Shown here: in pieces, positions 17,969 to 27,400 of the stretch
Position numbering within the stretch: position 1 is the stretch's first letter
Layout: the number at the start of each line of letters is the position of its first letter
Assembly (NCBI RefSeq): GCF_023100805.1
Contig: NZ_CP095855.1
Span: 4,505,001 to 4,569,000 of the forward strand
DNA from: Chitinophaga filiformis
Lineage (GTDB): Bacteria; Bacteroidota; Bacteroidia; Chitinophagales; Chitinophagaceae
Direction: 5' to 3'
DNA length: 64,000 nucleotides
Made by a program: the position numbers and the translations under genes
The notes under the pieces: model-generated
Told to the model about the DNA's origin: nothing
Databases searched by the model: none
Seen by the model: only the letters and a program-made list of their open reading frames with translations

Positions 17969-19501
17969 ATGAGCGTTGCAACATCTGCTGCCCCTTCGTC
18001 TACCCTGGCAGCACGTCCTGAATTTAAGACCAGGTATGAGCATTTTATTAACGGGGAATGGGTGCCACCATCCGGTGGTGAATACTTTGATAATATTTCA
18101 CCCATTGATGGTAAGGTTTTCACACAAGCTGCAAGAGGCAATGCAACTGACATTGATAAAGCGATAGATGCGGCCCATGAAGCATTTAAAACATGGAGCA
18201 GAACAGCTGCATCTTACCGGAGTAACCTGCTGTTGAAAATCGCACAGATAGTAGAAGATAACCTGGATTACCTGGCCGTTGTAGAGACGATAGACAACGG
18301 GAAACCGATCCGGGAAACCAAAGCTGCCGACCTGCCACTGGTAGTAGATCATTTCCGTTATTTCGCCGGCGTGATCCGCAGTGAGGAAGGCACGATCAGC
18401 GAACATGACGAAACCACGGTCAGCATCAACCTGCATGAGCCGATCGGCGTTGTAGGACAGATCATTCCCTGGAACTTCCCGCTGCTCATGGCAGCCTGGA
18501 AGATTGCGCCAGCACTGGCCGCAGGTTGCTGTGTAGTGGTAAAACCCGCTGAACAGACGCCTACCAGCATTATGGTGCTGATGGAACTGATCGGCAATGT
18601 TTTACCTAAAGGCGTATTGAATATTGTAACCGGTTTTGGTGTGGAAGCAGGTAAACCACTGGCTTCTTCTCCGAAGGTGCAGAAGGTAGCCTTCACTGGA
18701 GAAACAACCACCGGCAGGCTTATTATGCAATACGCTTCCGAAAACCTGATCCCGGTTACAATGGAATTGGGAGGCAAGAGCCCTAACATTTTCTTTGAAA
18801 GCGTAGCTGATGCAGATGACGAGTTCTTTGATAAAGCCGTAGAAGGCGCCGTACTGTTTGCCCTGAACCAGGGAGAAGTATGTACCTGTCCAAGTCGCAT
18901 ACTGGTGCATGATCATATCTATGACCGCTTTATGGAGCGCGTTATCCAGCGTACAAAAGCCATTAAGATGGGTAACCCGCTCGACTCAACCGTCATGATG
19001 GGCGCCCAGGCCAGCGAAGACCAGTTCCAGAAGATCCTCAGCTACCTGGATATTGGTAAGCAGGAAGGCGCAGAAGTATTGTGCGGTGGGGATGCTTACC
19101 ATCAGAACAGCGGACTGGAGCACGGATATTATGTACAGCCTACTTTGCTGAAGGGAAACAACAAGATGCGGGTATTCCAGGAAGAAATATTCGGACCTGT
19201 AGCTTGTGTCACCACTTTCAAAACAACGGAAGAAGCGATCGAGATTGCCAATGATACGCTCTATGGATTGGGCGCCGGCGTCTGGACCAGGGATGCGCAT
19301 GAACTATACCAGGTGCCAAGGGCATTACAGGCCGGCAGGGTATGGGTGAACTGTTACCATGCTTATCCGGCTCACGCGCCATTCGGAGGATATAAGAAAT
19401 CCGGTTTCGGAAGGGAAACACATAAGATGATGCTGAATCATTACCGCCAGACGAAGAATATGCTGATATCTTATGGTAAACAGAAACTGGGATTCTTCTG
19501 A
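17969..19501 (+). CDS. NAD-dependent aldehyde dehydrogenase (ExaC/AldB-like)
   Basis: The 510-residue protein is full-length for the family. Visible motifs are 'PWNFPLLMAAWKIAPALAAGC' in part and 'KPAEQTP' (cofactor region), 'FTGETTTGR' (Rossmann loop), 'MELGGKSPNIFF' with general-base Glu266, 'NQGEVCTCPSR' with catalytic Cys305, and 'EEIFGPV' with the second Glu. The 'GEVCTCPSR' variant is typical of acetaldehyde/ethanol-linked dehydrogenases. It oxidises an aldehyde, probably acetaldehyde or another short aliphatic one, to the acid with NAD(P)+ in the cytoplasm. Its neighbours fit: a divergent AraC regulator, and a DUF779 gene downstream as is often found next to these enzymes. Here, however, a repeat array of about 215 bp separates the two. 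Confidence 0.93.
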   Translation: MSVATSAAPSSTLAARPEFKTRYEHFINGEWVPPSGGEYFDNISPIDGKVFTQAARGNATDIDKAIDAAHEAFKTWSRTAASYRSNLLLKIAQIVEDNLDYLAVVETIDNGKPIRETKAADLPLVVDHFRYFAGVIRSEEGTISEHDETTVSINLHEPIGVVGQIIPWNFPLLMAAWKIAPALAAGCCVVVKPAEQTPTSIMVLMELIGNVLPKGVLNIVTGFGVEAGKPLASSPKVQKVAFTGETTTGRLIMQYASENLIPVTMELGGKSPNIFFESVADADDEFFDKAVEGAVLFALNQGEVCTCPSRILVHDHIYDRFMERVIQRTKAIKMGNPLDSTVMMGAQASEDQFQKILSYLDIGKQEGAEVLCGGDAYHQNSGLEHGYYVQPTLLKGNNKMRVFQEEIFGPVACVTTFKTTEEAIEIANDTLYGLGAGVWTRDAHELYQVPRALQAGRVWVNCYHAYPAHAPFGGYKKSGFGRETHKMMLNHYRQTKNMLISYGKQKLGFF

Positions 19502-19572
19502 TGGAATTGTATCGGGAATCGAAAATGATGTTGGTTTGTTGTAAATGCCGTTTGGGGTGATATGTCGTTTGT

Positions 19573-19787
19573 CCGGGGTTATTACGCGGGGCTACGAACA
19601 CGGGCCACGGGGTTATCACGCCGGGCTACAAACACGGCCCCGGGGTTATCACGCGCGGTTACGAACACGGGCCACGGGGGATCACGCCGGGCTACGAACA
19701 CGGCCCGGGGGGTTGTCACGCAGGGCTATAAACACGGCCCCGGGGTTATCACCCCGGGCTACAAACACGCAGCTCCTGACGGAGCTG
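19573..19787 (+). repeat. Six degenerate ~33-bp repeats ending in a hairpin
   Basis: Six head-to-tail units of the form cggggttatcacgccgggctacaaacacggcc start near 19573, 19607, 19640, 19674, 19707 and 19740. The last is the most symmetric (ggggttatcacccc) and is followed by cagctcctgacggagctg (19770-19787), a hairpin. The final copy plus hairpin has the same order as the minus-strand reading of the 9-kb array: GGGGTTATCACCCC, then GGCTACAAACACG, then a GCTCC...GGAGC hairpin. Units here are more diverged than in that array. The array accounts for most of the 19502-19902 gap; the rest shows nothing recognisable. Confidence 0.85.
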
Positions 19788-19902
19788 ATTGACGGAGGAT
19801 AAAATGGTTTGTTCTAAGGCAATCAGCCCTGCGGCTACAAGTACAGCCTTTCCTGATCACGCTTGATTCCTGATTTTTTTATACAGTGTCTTAACTTTTT
19901 TC

Positions 19903-20274
19903 ATGACTAAGAGAATCATAGCAACTGAGGAAGCCATATCCTTGATCAATGAGCTCCGTCACAGGCATGGCCCCCTGATGTTTCACCAAAGTGGGGGCTG
20001 TTGTGACGGCTCACAGCCGATGTGCTTTCCGGAGGGGGAATTTAAGACAGGCGCTACAGACGTATGTCTGGGCGAGGTAGATGGATGTAAATTTTATATG
20101 AGCGGAGACCAGTTTGAGTATTGGAAACACACGCAATTGATCCTGGACGTCATCAAGGGGCGTGGCAGTAGTTTTTCACTGGAGATCCCCCTGGGAGTCA
20201 GATTTCATATCCGCTCCCGCGTATTTTCCGATGAGGAAGTTGCGGAGCTGGAAACGACACAACCGCTGACTTAA
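19903..20274 (+). CDS. DUF779 domain protein
   Basis: The 123-residue protein matches the DUF779 family across its length: 'ALLINELRHRHGPLMFHQSGGCCDGSQPMC' in parts, with the conserved 'SGGCCDGS' double cysteine, and 'DVCLGEVDGCKFYMSGDQFEYWKHT' in parts. The Cys-rich motif suggests metal or redox chemistry, but no biochemical role is established to my knowledge. Genes of this family commonly sit beside aldehyde dehydrogenases, as here, so a role in aldehyde metabolism or maturation of that enzyme is inferred. It is 400 bp from the dehydrogenase because of the repeat array between them, so co-transcription is uncertain. Confidence 0.85.
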   Translation: MTKRIIATEEAISLINELRHRHGPLMFHQSGGCCDGSQPMCFPEGEFKTGATDVCLGEVDGCKFYMSGDQFEYWKHTQLILDVIKGRGSSFSLEIPLGVRFHIRSRVFSDEEVAELETTQPLT

Positions 20275-20290
20275 ACACTATCCCGAAAAA

Positions 20291-20327
20291 TGAAAAGTCC
20301 TGCAGTTTCAACTGACAGGACTTTTCA
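20291..20327. terminator. Bidirectional terminator between DUF779 and GH5 genes
   Basis: The perfect 12-bp arms tgaaaagtcctg (20291-20302) and caggacttttca (20316-20327) have an inner cagt/actg extension, with A-rich and T-rich edges on either side. It serves the two convergent genes. Confidence 0.8.
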
Positions 20328-20392
20328 TATCAATGTGAGCACTTATGATGATCAGTGTATATTACCCCGGTGCCGGTATGGCATTTAAATTC

Positions 20393-22162
20393 TTAGGGTA
20401 CAGGGGACTTTTCAAAACGAATGGCTTTTAAGTCAAATCCTCCGGTTGCAGCAAATAGCCGGAGGGTTTGGCGGCCATTCTTCAGCGCAATATTTTTCAG
20501 TGTATACGCCTGCCATTCACCACGCTTGTTTTCTTTTGCCGGGACGACATTCACCTGGCCTATTGGTTTTCCGTCGATTGTCGCAGCCAGCTTCCCGGGC
20601 ACTTTACCGGGAGCGGCAAGAAAGGACAGTGTATATTTCCCTTTCAGGGTAATATTTACTGTGTATTTCAACCATTCACCGGTAGCAAAGTCAGTTACAT
20701 AATAGCTGCCTGCATTGGCCGAATCAGCTACAATATCCACCCCATCATTCCGGTACACCCTTCCGCGGTTACCACCAACCCATTTAGGATTGGATATGCG
20801 GTAATTTGCTGTATCCGTATCGAAGTAGGCCGCGCGGTTTACTCCCAGGTCATAGTCCACCGCATCCAGGGTTCCTGTATTTGTGATCGTATTGTTTTTG
20901 AAAGGCAGCGTTTTCTCAGAGAACGGCTGACGGATCATCGCGTCGATCACATCGCGGTGCAGGATGTTGTTACTGATGTTTGTTGCCCTGGCCACTTCCA
21001 TCAGGCCTTCATAGGCCATATCGGCTGCAGGCGCACTGCCTTTCCCGCTGATGTAGTTGATCACACGCATGTATTTGTCGTTGGATGGGATCTCCAGCGG
21101 ATTGTTCGCACCTAATTTTTTCAGCGGCCACCATGACCAGCCGATATTGTTCTTCTCGAACAGGCGGATAGCCTCTGTGAACCAGACATTCGAGTTCTCA
21201 CCGGTTTCACCCAGCCATACCGGCACATTATATTTCTGACGGAAATCGAGGATATGCTGGATGGATTTGGTATCGTTCAGGTTCCAGTATTTGTGAAAGC
21301 TCAGTACCATGTTCTTGTCCCAGGGAGGCAGCATACCATTGTAGTTATTTCCCCAACCATTTCCTTCAATGATAATGATATGGCGGCCGTCCACCTCGCG
21401 AATGGCTTTGGTAATGTCCTGCAGCAGCTGTTTGAGCGGTACATTGTTTTGCTCCTTCAGGCCGTTCTTATCATTTTCAGGATCTTCGAAACCATAGTTT
21501 GGCTCATTCAGGATGTCGTATGCACCGATGAAAGGCTCGTCCTGGTAACGTTCTGCCAGCTTCCGCCACAAGGCGATGGTCTTTAGGCGGTCAGGCTCGC
21601 TTTCCCAGAGAGAAGGTTTGGATCCGTCGCGGTCGGAGATATTGAGATCGTTTCCTTGTCCGCCGGGAGCAGCATGCAGGTCCAGTATCAGGTACATCTT
21701 GTTGGCTTTACACCATGCCAGCAGGCTGTCTGTCATGGCAAAACCTTTTTCCAGCCAGGTATGTTGCCCGGTTACTGGTTCTTTTTCTACCGGTAAGGTA
21801 TAGAGGTTAAAGTGCATAGGCAGACGAACCGAATTGAAGCCCCATGCTTTCAGGGAATCAATATCTGCTTTGGTAGTGTGGTTATCCAGCCAGGCATCAT
21901 AGAATTCCTGTGTTCTCTGCGGGCCTATCAGGCTTTCAATACCAGCGCGGATCTTATGTTGCTGGCCCTGGCCGTTTACCCGTAACATATAGCCTTCCTG
22001 CAACATCCAGCCACCAAGGCCGATGCCACGCAGCAATACGTTTTCTCCTTTCTGGTTAACGATCTGAGTGCCTTTCGCCCTGAGGAAACCCTGGCTCCGG
22101 CTACCGGAGGGTTTAAATGAGAGGGTGATCAATAGGAATAACGTGACGTGTTTTAGTTTCAT
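20393..22162 (-). CDS. Secreted GH5-family glycosidase with C-terminal CBM6-type module
   Basis: The 589-residue protein has a signal peptide (~1-24). Residues ~30-370 form a GH5 TIM barrel: 'GIGLGGWMLQEGYM', 'WGFNSVRLPMHFNLY', 'LDLHAAPGGQG', the acid/base Glu in 'YDILNEPNYGFED' (~220), 'VLSFHKYWN' and the nucleophile Glu in 'VWLGETGENSN' (~317). Residues ~460-585 are a CBM6/35-like beta-sandwich ('VDYDLGVNRAAYFDTD', 'VADSANAGSYYVTDFATGEWLKY' in part, 'FDLKAIRFEK'). The order 'LGGWMLQEGY' resembles exo-beta-glucanase-like GH5 members, so a beta-glucan substrate is likely but not certain. No sorting domain is visible, so it may be periplasmic. It stands alone. Confidence 0.88.
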   Translation of the reverse strand: MKLKHVTLFLLITLSFKPSGSRSQGFLRAKGTQIVNQKGENVLLRGIGLGGWMLQEGYMLRVNGQGQQHKIRAGIESLIGPQRTQEFYDAWLDNHTTKADIDSLKAWGFNSVRLPMHFNLYTLPVEKEPVTGQHTWLEKGFAMTDSLLAWCKANKMYLILDLHAAPGGQGNDLNISDRDGSKPSLWESEPDRLKTIALWRKLAERYQDEPFIGAYDILNEPNYGFEDPENDKNGLKEQNNVPLKQLLQDITKAIREVDGRHIIIIEGNGWGNNYNGMLPPWDKNMVLSFHKYWNLNDTKSIQHILDFRQKYNVPVWLGETGENSNVWFTEAIRLFEKNNIGWSWWPLKKLGANNPLEIPSNDKYMRVINYISGKGSAPAADMAYEGLMEVARATNISNNILHRDVIDAMIRQPFSEKTLPFKNNTITNTGTLDAVDYDLGVNRAAYFDTDTANYRISNPKWVGGNRGRVYRNDGVDIVADSANAGSYYVTDFATGEWLKYTVNITLKGKYTLSFLAAPGKVPGKLAATIDGKPIGQVNVVPAKENKRGEWQAYTLKNIALKNGRQTLRLFAATGGFDLKAIRFEKSPVP

Positions 22163-22333
22163 AACAATGAATTAGACGAAGAGACAAAATAGGAATTTAT
22201 CAATAGAAAAAAGACGGGGATTGATAAGCGGGTAGATACACATGCAAAGATGCGCAGACGCGAACGCCTGCCCTAAAACATATAATATCTGCAATGGTGC
22301 CACTGTATGACCTTTGCAGGAGTTCGAGCATGA

Positions 22334-22444
22334 TCAATATAGGAATTGATTCATAATCAGTGCAAAAAGATGAGGAAGCGCCAATGCTACGAAAATAGTG
22401 GCGAGGAACAGTATTAGATATTCGAATATCTTTTTCAGTTTCAT
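22334..22444 (-). CDS. Possible 36-residue single-span membrane protein
   Basis: ATG at 22444 to TGA at 22334 gives MKLKKIFEYLILFLATI followed by FVALALPHLFALIMNQFLY. This is a positively charged N-terminus and one hydrophobic helix of about 22 residues, typical of tiny inner-membrane proteins. It begins 21 bp after the DUF2809 stop codon on the same strand, so it could be translated from the same mRNA. No Shine-Dalgarno site is seen, which is normal for the phylum. No homologue is recognised; chance cannot be excluded at this length. Confidence 0.45.
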   Translation of the reverse strand: MKLKKIFEYLILFLATIFVALALPHLFALIMNQFLY

Positions 22445-22465
22445 AAACATATATCAGAAATACGC

Positions 22466-22870
22466 TTAGCGCAGCACGGGGGCGCGTTCCAGTAACATTG
22501 CGATCCCTGTTCCCAGCAAGGCGCCGATGGCGTAACAGATGCAGTCACTCAATACAAAATCGTAGCCTAGTATGAGGCCGAATGGGAAGGTATGCCGTAA
22601 CTGCACGATCCAGTTGGCCTTGTACAGCTGTTGCAGTTCGATAACGATGCATGCCAGAAAGGTCAGGACACCCAGTTTTATCAGCTCTGTGGCGGGAAAT
22701 AAGAACCGCAGGAAGAAGAACAGGCAGGTGGCATACAATATATCGCCTCCATAGGTACTAATCAGGCCGGGAAAGTGATCCGGGTACAGACGGGTTGCCA
22801 GTCCCAGGGGAATGGTGAGCAGGAACAGCACAAAGTATAGGAATATCTTCTTCGCTCTCATAGGTTTCAT
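22466..22870 (-). CDS. DUF2809 family membrane protein
   Basis: From the ATG at 22870 the protein is 134 residues with four predicted membrane helices. The family pattern is visible: 'ATRLYPDHFPGLISTYGGDILYATCLFFFLRF' in parts, an Arg-x-x-x-x-x-x-FP segment followed by 'YGGDILYA', then 'ELQQLYKANWIVQLR' and 'GYDFVLSDCICYAIGALLG' in parts. Alternative starts lie at 22897 and 22861; the frame between 22897 and 22870 encodes no helix, so a later start is preferred. The function of the family is not established. It is followed closely by a possible tiny membrane ORF. Confidence 0.8.
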   Translation of the reverse strand: MKPMRAKKIFLYFVLFLLTIPLGLATRLYPDHFPGLISTYGGDILYATCLFFFLRFLFPATELIKLGVLTFLACIVIELQQLYKANWIVQLRHTFPFGLILGYDFVLSDCICYAIGALLGTGIAMLLERAPVLR

Positions 22871-23127
22871 AAGGCCAAATATAGGAAACATCTGCATGTT
22901 TCCACAGGCATATTACCGTCAAATGAGCAGGATATGTGGAACACTTCTTCCGGTCATTATCACACAAGCAGCAGCGGAATTTTTCAGCTCCCGGACCGCT
23001 TACTTAACATAATAAAGTTCATATAGTTAGTAGGTGTTATTTCTTAACTTATTATTATCAGTATACTAATAAATTAGTCTTCTGCTATATGCTTTGTCCG
23101 GCCGCTACTGCACTGCATTACCTGAGA

Positions 23128-23230
23128 TAACCCATATATAACCCATATATAACCCATATACAAGCCATATATAAGCCATATATAACCCATATTAAAAGAG
23201 ATATGGGTTATATATGGCTTATATATAGGT
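23128..23230. repeat. Perfect 26-bp inverted repeat preceded by tandem 13-mers
   Basis: Several copies of (t)ataacccatat or (t)ataagccatat run head to tail from 23128. The last two copies (23167-23192) have an exact inverted complement at 23201-23226, with only eight bases (taaaagag, 23193-23200) between them. The transcript from either strand would fold into a 26-bp stem with an 8-nt loop. It is AT-rich and lacks a following T-run on the plus strand. It lies in the 500-bp gap between the DUF2809 gene and the NAD(P)-binding protein, about 170 bp before the start of the latter. The rest of the gap shows nothing else recognisable. Confidence 0.9.
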
Positions 23231-23397
23231 TGAAGATGATTTACATACGGGTAATTAGTGAGAATTCTGGCTACCAACAGTCTTTTAGGACAAGAAACAA
23301 AGCGGCTTTTGGCTTTGGCCCCATTCATTTATCTTTATGGAGCGTCGGGTCAGGTTGCCTGGCCTGGACGTATCAATCCGGAAAACCAACAAGCGAT

Positions 23398-24063
23398 ATG
23401 AAAATAAGAGCCATTATCACGGGAGCGACAGGCATGGTGGGAGAGGGCGTACTGCATGAATGTCTGTTAAGCGGGGATGTAGAGGCGGTGCTGGTCATTA
23501 ACAGGAAGCCCTGTGACGTGACGCATCCAAAGCTGAAAGATATCATTCACGCAGATTTCTTTGATTTTAGCCCCATCAGGGATCAGTTAAGCGGCTATAA
23601 CGCTTGTTACTTCTGCCTGGGCGTTTCTTCTGTAGGAATGGACAAAGAAACTTATTACCGGATGACGTACACACTGACGATGCATGTAGCAGAGACACTG
23701 AGCCGGCTGAATGCTGATATGACCTTTTGCTATGTATCCGGTGCTGGTACCGATAGCACGGAAAAAGGACGCTCAAACTGGGCCAGGGTAAAAGGGAAAA
23801 CGGAGAACGACCTGATGAAGTTGCCTTTCAAAGCGGTATTTGCGTTCCGTCCTGGTTTTATCAAGCGGATCAAAGGCCTGAAACGCGTACATCCCTTGTA
23901 TAAATACATCGGATGGATATACCCGGTAGGGCGGGCACTATTTCCGGGGGGATTTGCCAAGCTGGAGGAGATAGGGCTGGCAATGATAAATGTGACATTG
24001 AACGGTTATCAGAAAAAGATATTGGAAGGAAAGGATCTTATCGCTCTCGGGAAAAGGGTTTGA
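23398..24063 (+). CDS. NAD(P)-binding Rossmann-fold (atypical SDR, HTATIP2-like) protein
   Basis: The 221-residue protein begins directly with a dinucleotide-binding loop ('IRAIITGATGMVGEGVLHECL' in part), followed by 'VLVINRKPCDVTHPKL', 'ACYFCLGVSSVGMDKETY' and 'FCYVSGAGTDSTEKGRSNWARVKGKTEN' in parts, i.e. the SG..TD and WARVKG..E elements of atypical short-chain dehydrogenases. 'FRPGFIKRIKG' near the C-terminus is also shared with them. The upstream frame reaches 23203, but that stretch is low-complexity and spans the palindrome, so the ATG at 23398 is used. Likely a cytoplasmic oxidoreductase or NAD(P)-sensing protein; substrate unknown. Confidence 0.8.
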   Translation: MKIRAIITGATGMVGEGVLHECLLSGDVEAVLVINRKPCDVTHPKLKDIIHADFFDFSPIRDQLSGYNACYFCLGVSSVGMDKETYYRMTYTLTMHVAETLSRLNADMTFCYVSGAGTDSTEKGRSNWARVKGKTENDLMKLPFKAVFAFRPGFIKRIKGLKRVHPLYKYIGWIYPVGRALFPGGFAKLEEIGLAMINVTLNGYQKKILEGKDLIALGKRV

Positions 24064-24428
24064 TATCTTCTCCCGCCATCGGCGGATAAACGTACATCCG
24101 TGCCGGTACTTTTTTGTTTCATTAACTTCTAATTAACTGTTTTTTCAAAAAGTTAGCCGTACTTCGCACTGCTTTAGTAACCATTTGTTCTTGTATAACC
24201 ATTCATTGTTTAATTATGAAAAGTTGGTATCTGCAATACCTGGCATTATAACCATATATTTCCGATTCTCATAGATAATTGTTAGTCCCGGATCTCTGCG
24301 GTGCTGGCTATATAGCCTTCATTGATTATTTCTTGTTCTTACAGCTATTCTATTATTGTTGTGGCCATTTGATTGTCCTGGCACGCATTACTATCCGTGT
24401 TCTGTTAATCAGTATTTATAACCATACC
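24064..24428 (+). other. Intergenic leader before the RHS gene
   Basis: The 365-bp AT-rich gap has no convincing gene. TATAACCAT occurs three times (24197, 24248 and 24417 regions), and several TTTG-containing -7-like sequences are present without a well-spaced TTG partner. A TTG-started frame continuous with the RHS gene begins at 24279, but the signal peptide starts at 24429. Confidence 0.5.
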
Positions 24429-27400
24429 ATGAAAGTAACCAGTATTCTTTTATTGATTCCCTTATCTATCGTTGGGGTCTTGAGGGCACAGAACAAGCCC
24501 GCCAATACGAGCAGACCTGCAGCTATTCCCGCTGTGGCGCCGGCTCCTTATACTACCACAATGGTTAATTCCATTCGTACCTGGACGCCATCCATGCCGA
24601 TAGCTGAAAGTGCCACAGTAATGTCTGCCGCCAGAACAGTGGCGGAGGTAAAACAGGAAACCCAATATTTCGATGGACTTGGACGCCTGTTACAGACCGT
24701 TGAAAAGGGCCTCAGTCCGACAGGGAAAGACCGGGTCAGCCCGGTGGATTATGATGCTTTCGGAAGAGAGCAATATGAATACCTGCCCTATATTCCGAAA
24801 ACGGGTAACACCAGTGACGGTCTTTTTAAAATGGCGCCCTTCGCCGGCCAGCGGGCTTTTTACCGGGACAGTACCCTGGCGCCGGGAACAGGTGGCGACA
24901 GTATCTATTACACACAAACCGCATATGAGGCTTCTCCATTAAACCGGGTCTTACAGACATGGGCGCCTGGGAACAGCTGGGCGAAAGAGGGTGGCAATCG
25001 CCCGGTAAAACAGCAATACCTGGTGAACAGTATAGCCGATTCCGTACGACTTTGGGATGTAAACGCTTTGTCGCCCATGCCGGTTAGCAGCCGCATATAT
25101 GGCAATGGAGAATTACTGAAGGAGCTGGTGATCAATGAAGCGGGTGTCCAAACAGTACTATATAAAGACAAGGAGGGGCATGTCGTACTGAAAAAGACGC
25201 AGCTGGCAGCCGCGCCGGGTGCTGCACATACAGGCTGGCTGTGTACTTACTATGTCTACGATGGCCTGGGGGATCTGCGATGTATAGTGCCGCCCAAAGC
25301 GGTAGAAGCCATCCGGAGCAATTGGATAATACCCGCTGATATCGCCAGGGAGTTATGTTTTTTTTATCGCTATGACAAACGCAGCCGGATGATCGTACAG
25401 AAGGTGCCAGGCGCCGATAGCACCGAAATGATCTACGATGAAAGGGACAGGCTGATTGGCAGGCGCGATGGGAACCTGAAAGTGCTGGGCATGTGGCATG
25501 CCACCTATTATGATCAACTGGACCGGGAGCAGAAAACGGCGCTCTTCTACGATGCCAGGAGCCGGGAGGCTATGCAGGCGGCGGTGAACCAGGCAGGGTT
25601 TAATCCGCTGAACGCCTTTCCATTCATTGATTCCTCCGCCCTACGGGTGTTGACAAACACCTACTACAACAACTATAATTTTCCCGGCAGGCAAAATTAT
25701 GTGACGGCCGACATCACAAAGGTGCAGGCAGGAGCCAATCCTTATGCAGAAGCCTTGCCGGCAACAGCCAGTACCATGACCAGGGGACTGACAACGGGCA
25801 GGCGTTACCGCATCGAAGCCACGGAGCAGTTCAATACGACGACGATCTACTACAATGACAAAGGACGGGTGGTCCAGACCATCACAGACAATATGCCCGG
25901 TGGCAGGGATATTACCAATACGCTTTATGACTTCAGCGGCAAGGTGTTGAGCATCTATCAGAAACACACGAATCCGCGCAGCACATTGACACCGCTGACA
26001 ACCGTACTCACGCAGTTCGATTATGACGCTATGGGGAGGATTGATACCGTCAAAAAACGGATCAATGACAATCCGGCCCTGCAGCGCACAATAGCTGTCA
26101 ATACCTACGACGAACTCGGGCGACTGAAAACGAAGCGCCTCGACGTAAGTGGCGCCGCCACGCAGTTAGAGTTGCTGCAGTATGAATACAACATCCGCGG
26201 CTGGCTGAAAGCGCTGAACAGGCAGTTTGTCAACACGCTCAATGCCACCAGCAACTGGTTCGGACAGGAATACTGCTATGACTACGGATTTGACAGTGTC
26301 GACTACAATGGAAACATCGCCGGGATCAAATGGAAAAGCCTGTCAGACGGCATTCCGCGTGCTTACGGATATGACTATGACAGGGCAGACCGTCTGACCC
26401 GTGCTGATTTCCGTGAACAATTAAGCGGTAATACCGCCTGGACAAACAGCAAAGCAGACTTTTCCGTAAGCGGATTAGCCTACGACGCAGGTGGCAATCT
26501 TTTAGCCATGAAGCAGATGGGATTGAACGGTCCGGTCATTCAGACGATAGACAGTTTAAAATACGGCTACTTCAATAACAGTCACCGGCTCAGTTATGTG
26601 ACCGACAAAAAGAACAATCCCGCCAGCACATTGGGCGATTTCAATGAAACAGACAACCGGGAAGAACAGGATTACTGGTATGACCCCAACGGCAACATAG
26701 CGAAGGACAGGAACAAAGGCATTGACACCATTTATTACAATCACCAGCAATTGCCTGCCATTCTTTATGCAAAGAACAAAACCGCCTCTATTTATTATCT
26801 GTATGCAGGGGGCACTGGCGAGAGGCTGGCTAAGATGGTGACTGATGCCAGTATTCAGCCGCAATTGTTCCGTACGACCCATTACATCAACGACTTTCAA
26901 TATGAGCAGGACAGTTTACAATTTATCTCTCACGAAGAGGGCAGGGTCAGGCCCATATACAGAACAGGGCAGCCGGTAACTTATGCGTTCGACTATTTCA
27001 TAAAAGATCAACAGGGCAATGTCCGTATGGTATTGAGCAGCCAGAAAGACACCGCTATTTACGCCGCAACGATGGAAGCCGCCATGGCCGGAACTGAAAA
27101 TGCCTTGTTCAGTAACATTGACAAGACCCGCACCTCCAGGCCTGCCAATTATCCAACAGACGGTACTACCAACCCGAACGCCTATGTGGCAAGGCTCAAC
27201 GCCATCAACGGACAGAAGATCGGGCCATCGATCGTGCTCCGCGTAGTGGCGGGCGACAGTCTCCAGATAGGAGTGAGGGCCTTATACAAACATGCGGGGG
27301 CGCTTAGTTCCAGCACGACTGCCGCCACCATGGTAGCAGCCATACTGGACGCCTTCAGTGGCGCCACCATCAAAGGCGGGATACACCAGGCAACAGGCAG

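Noticed and set aside
19545..19802. Two overlapping open frames in the 33-bp repeat array
   Set aside because: Both are low-complexity translations of G+C-rich repeats in different frames, with no start signal.
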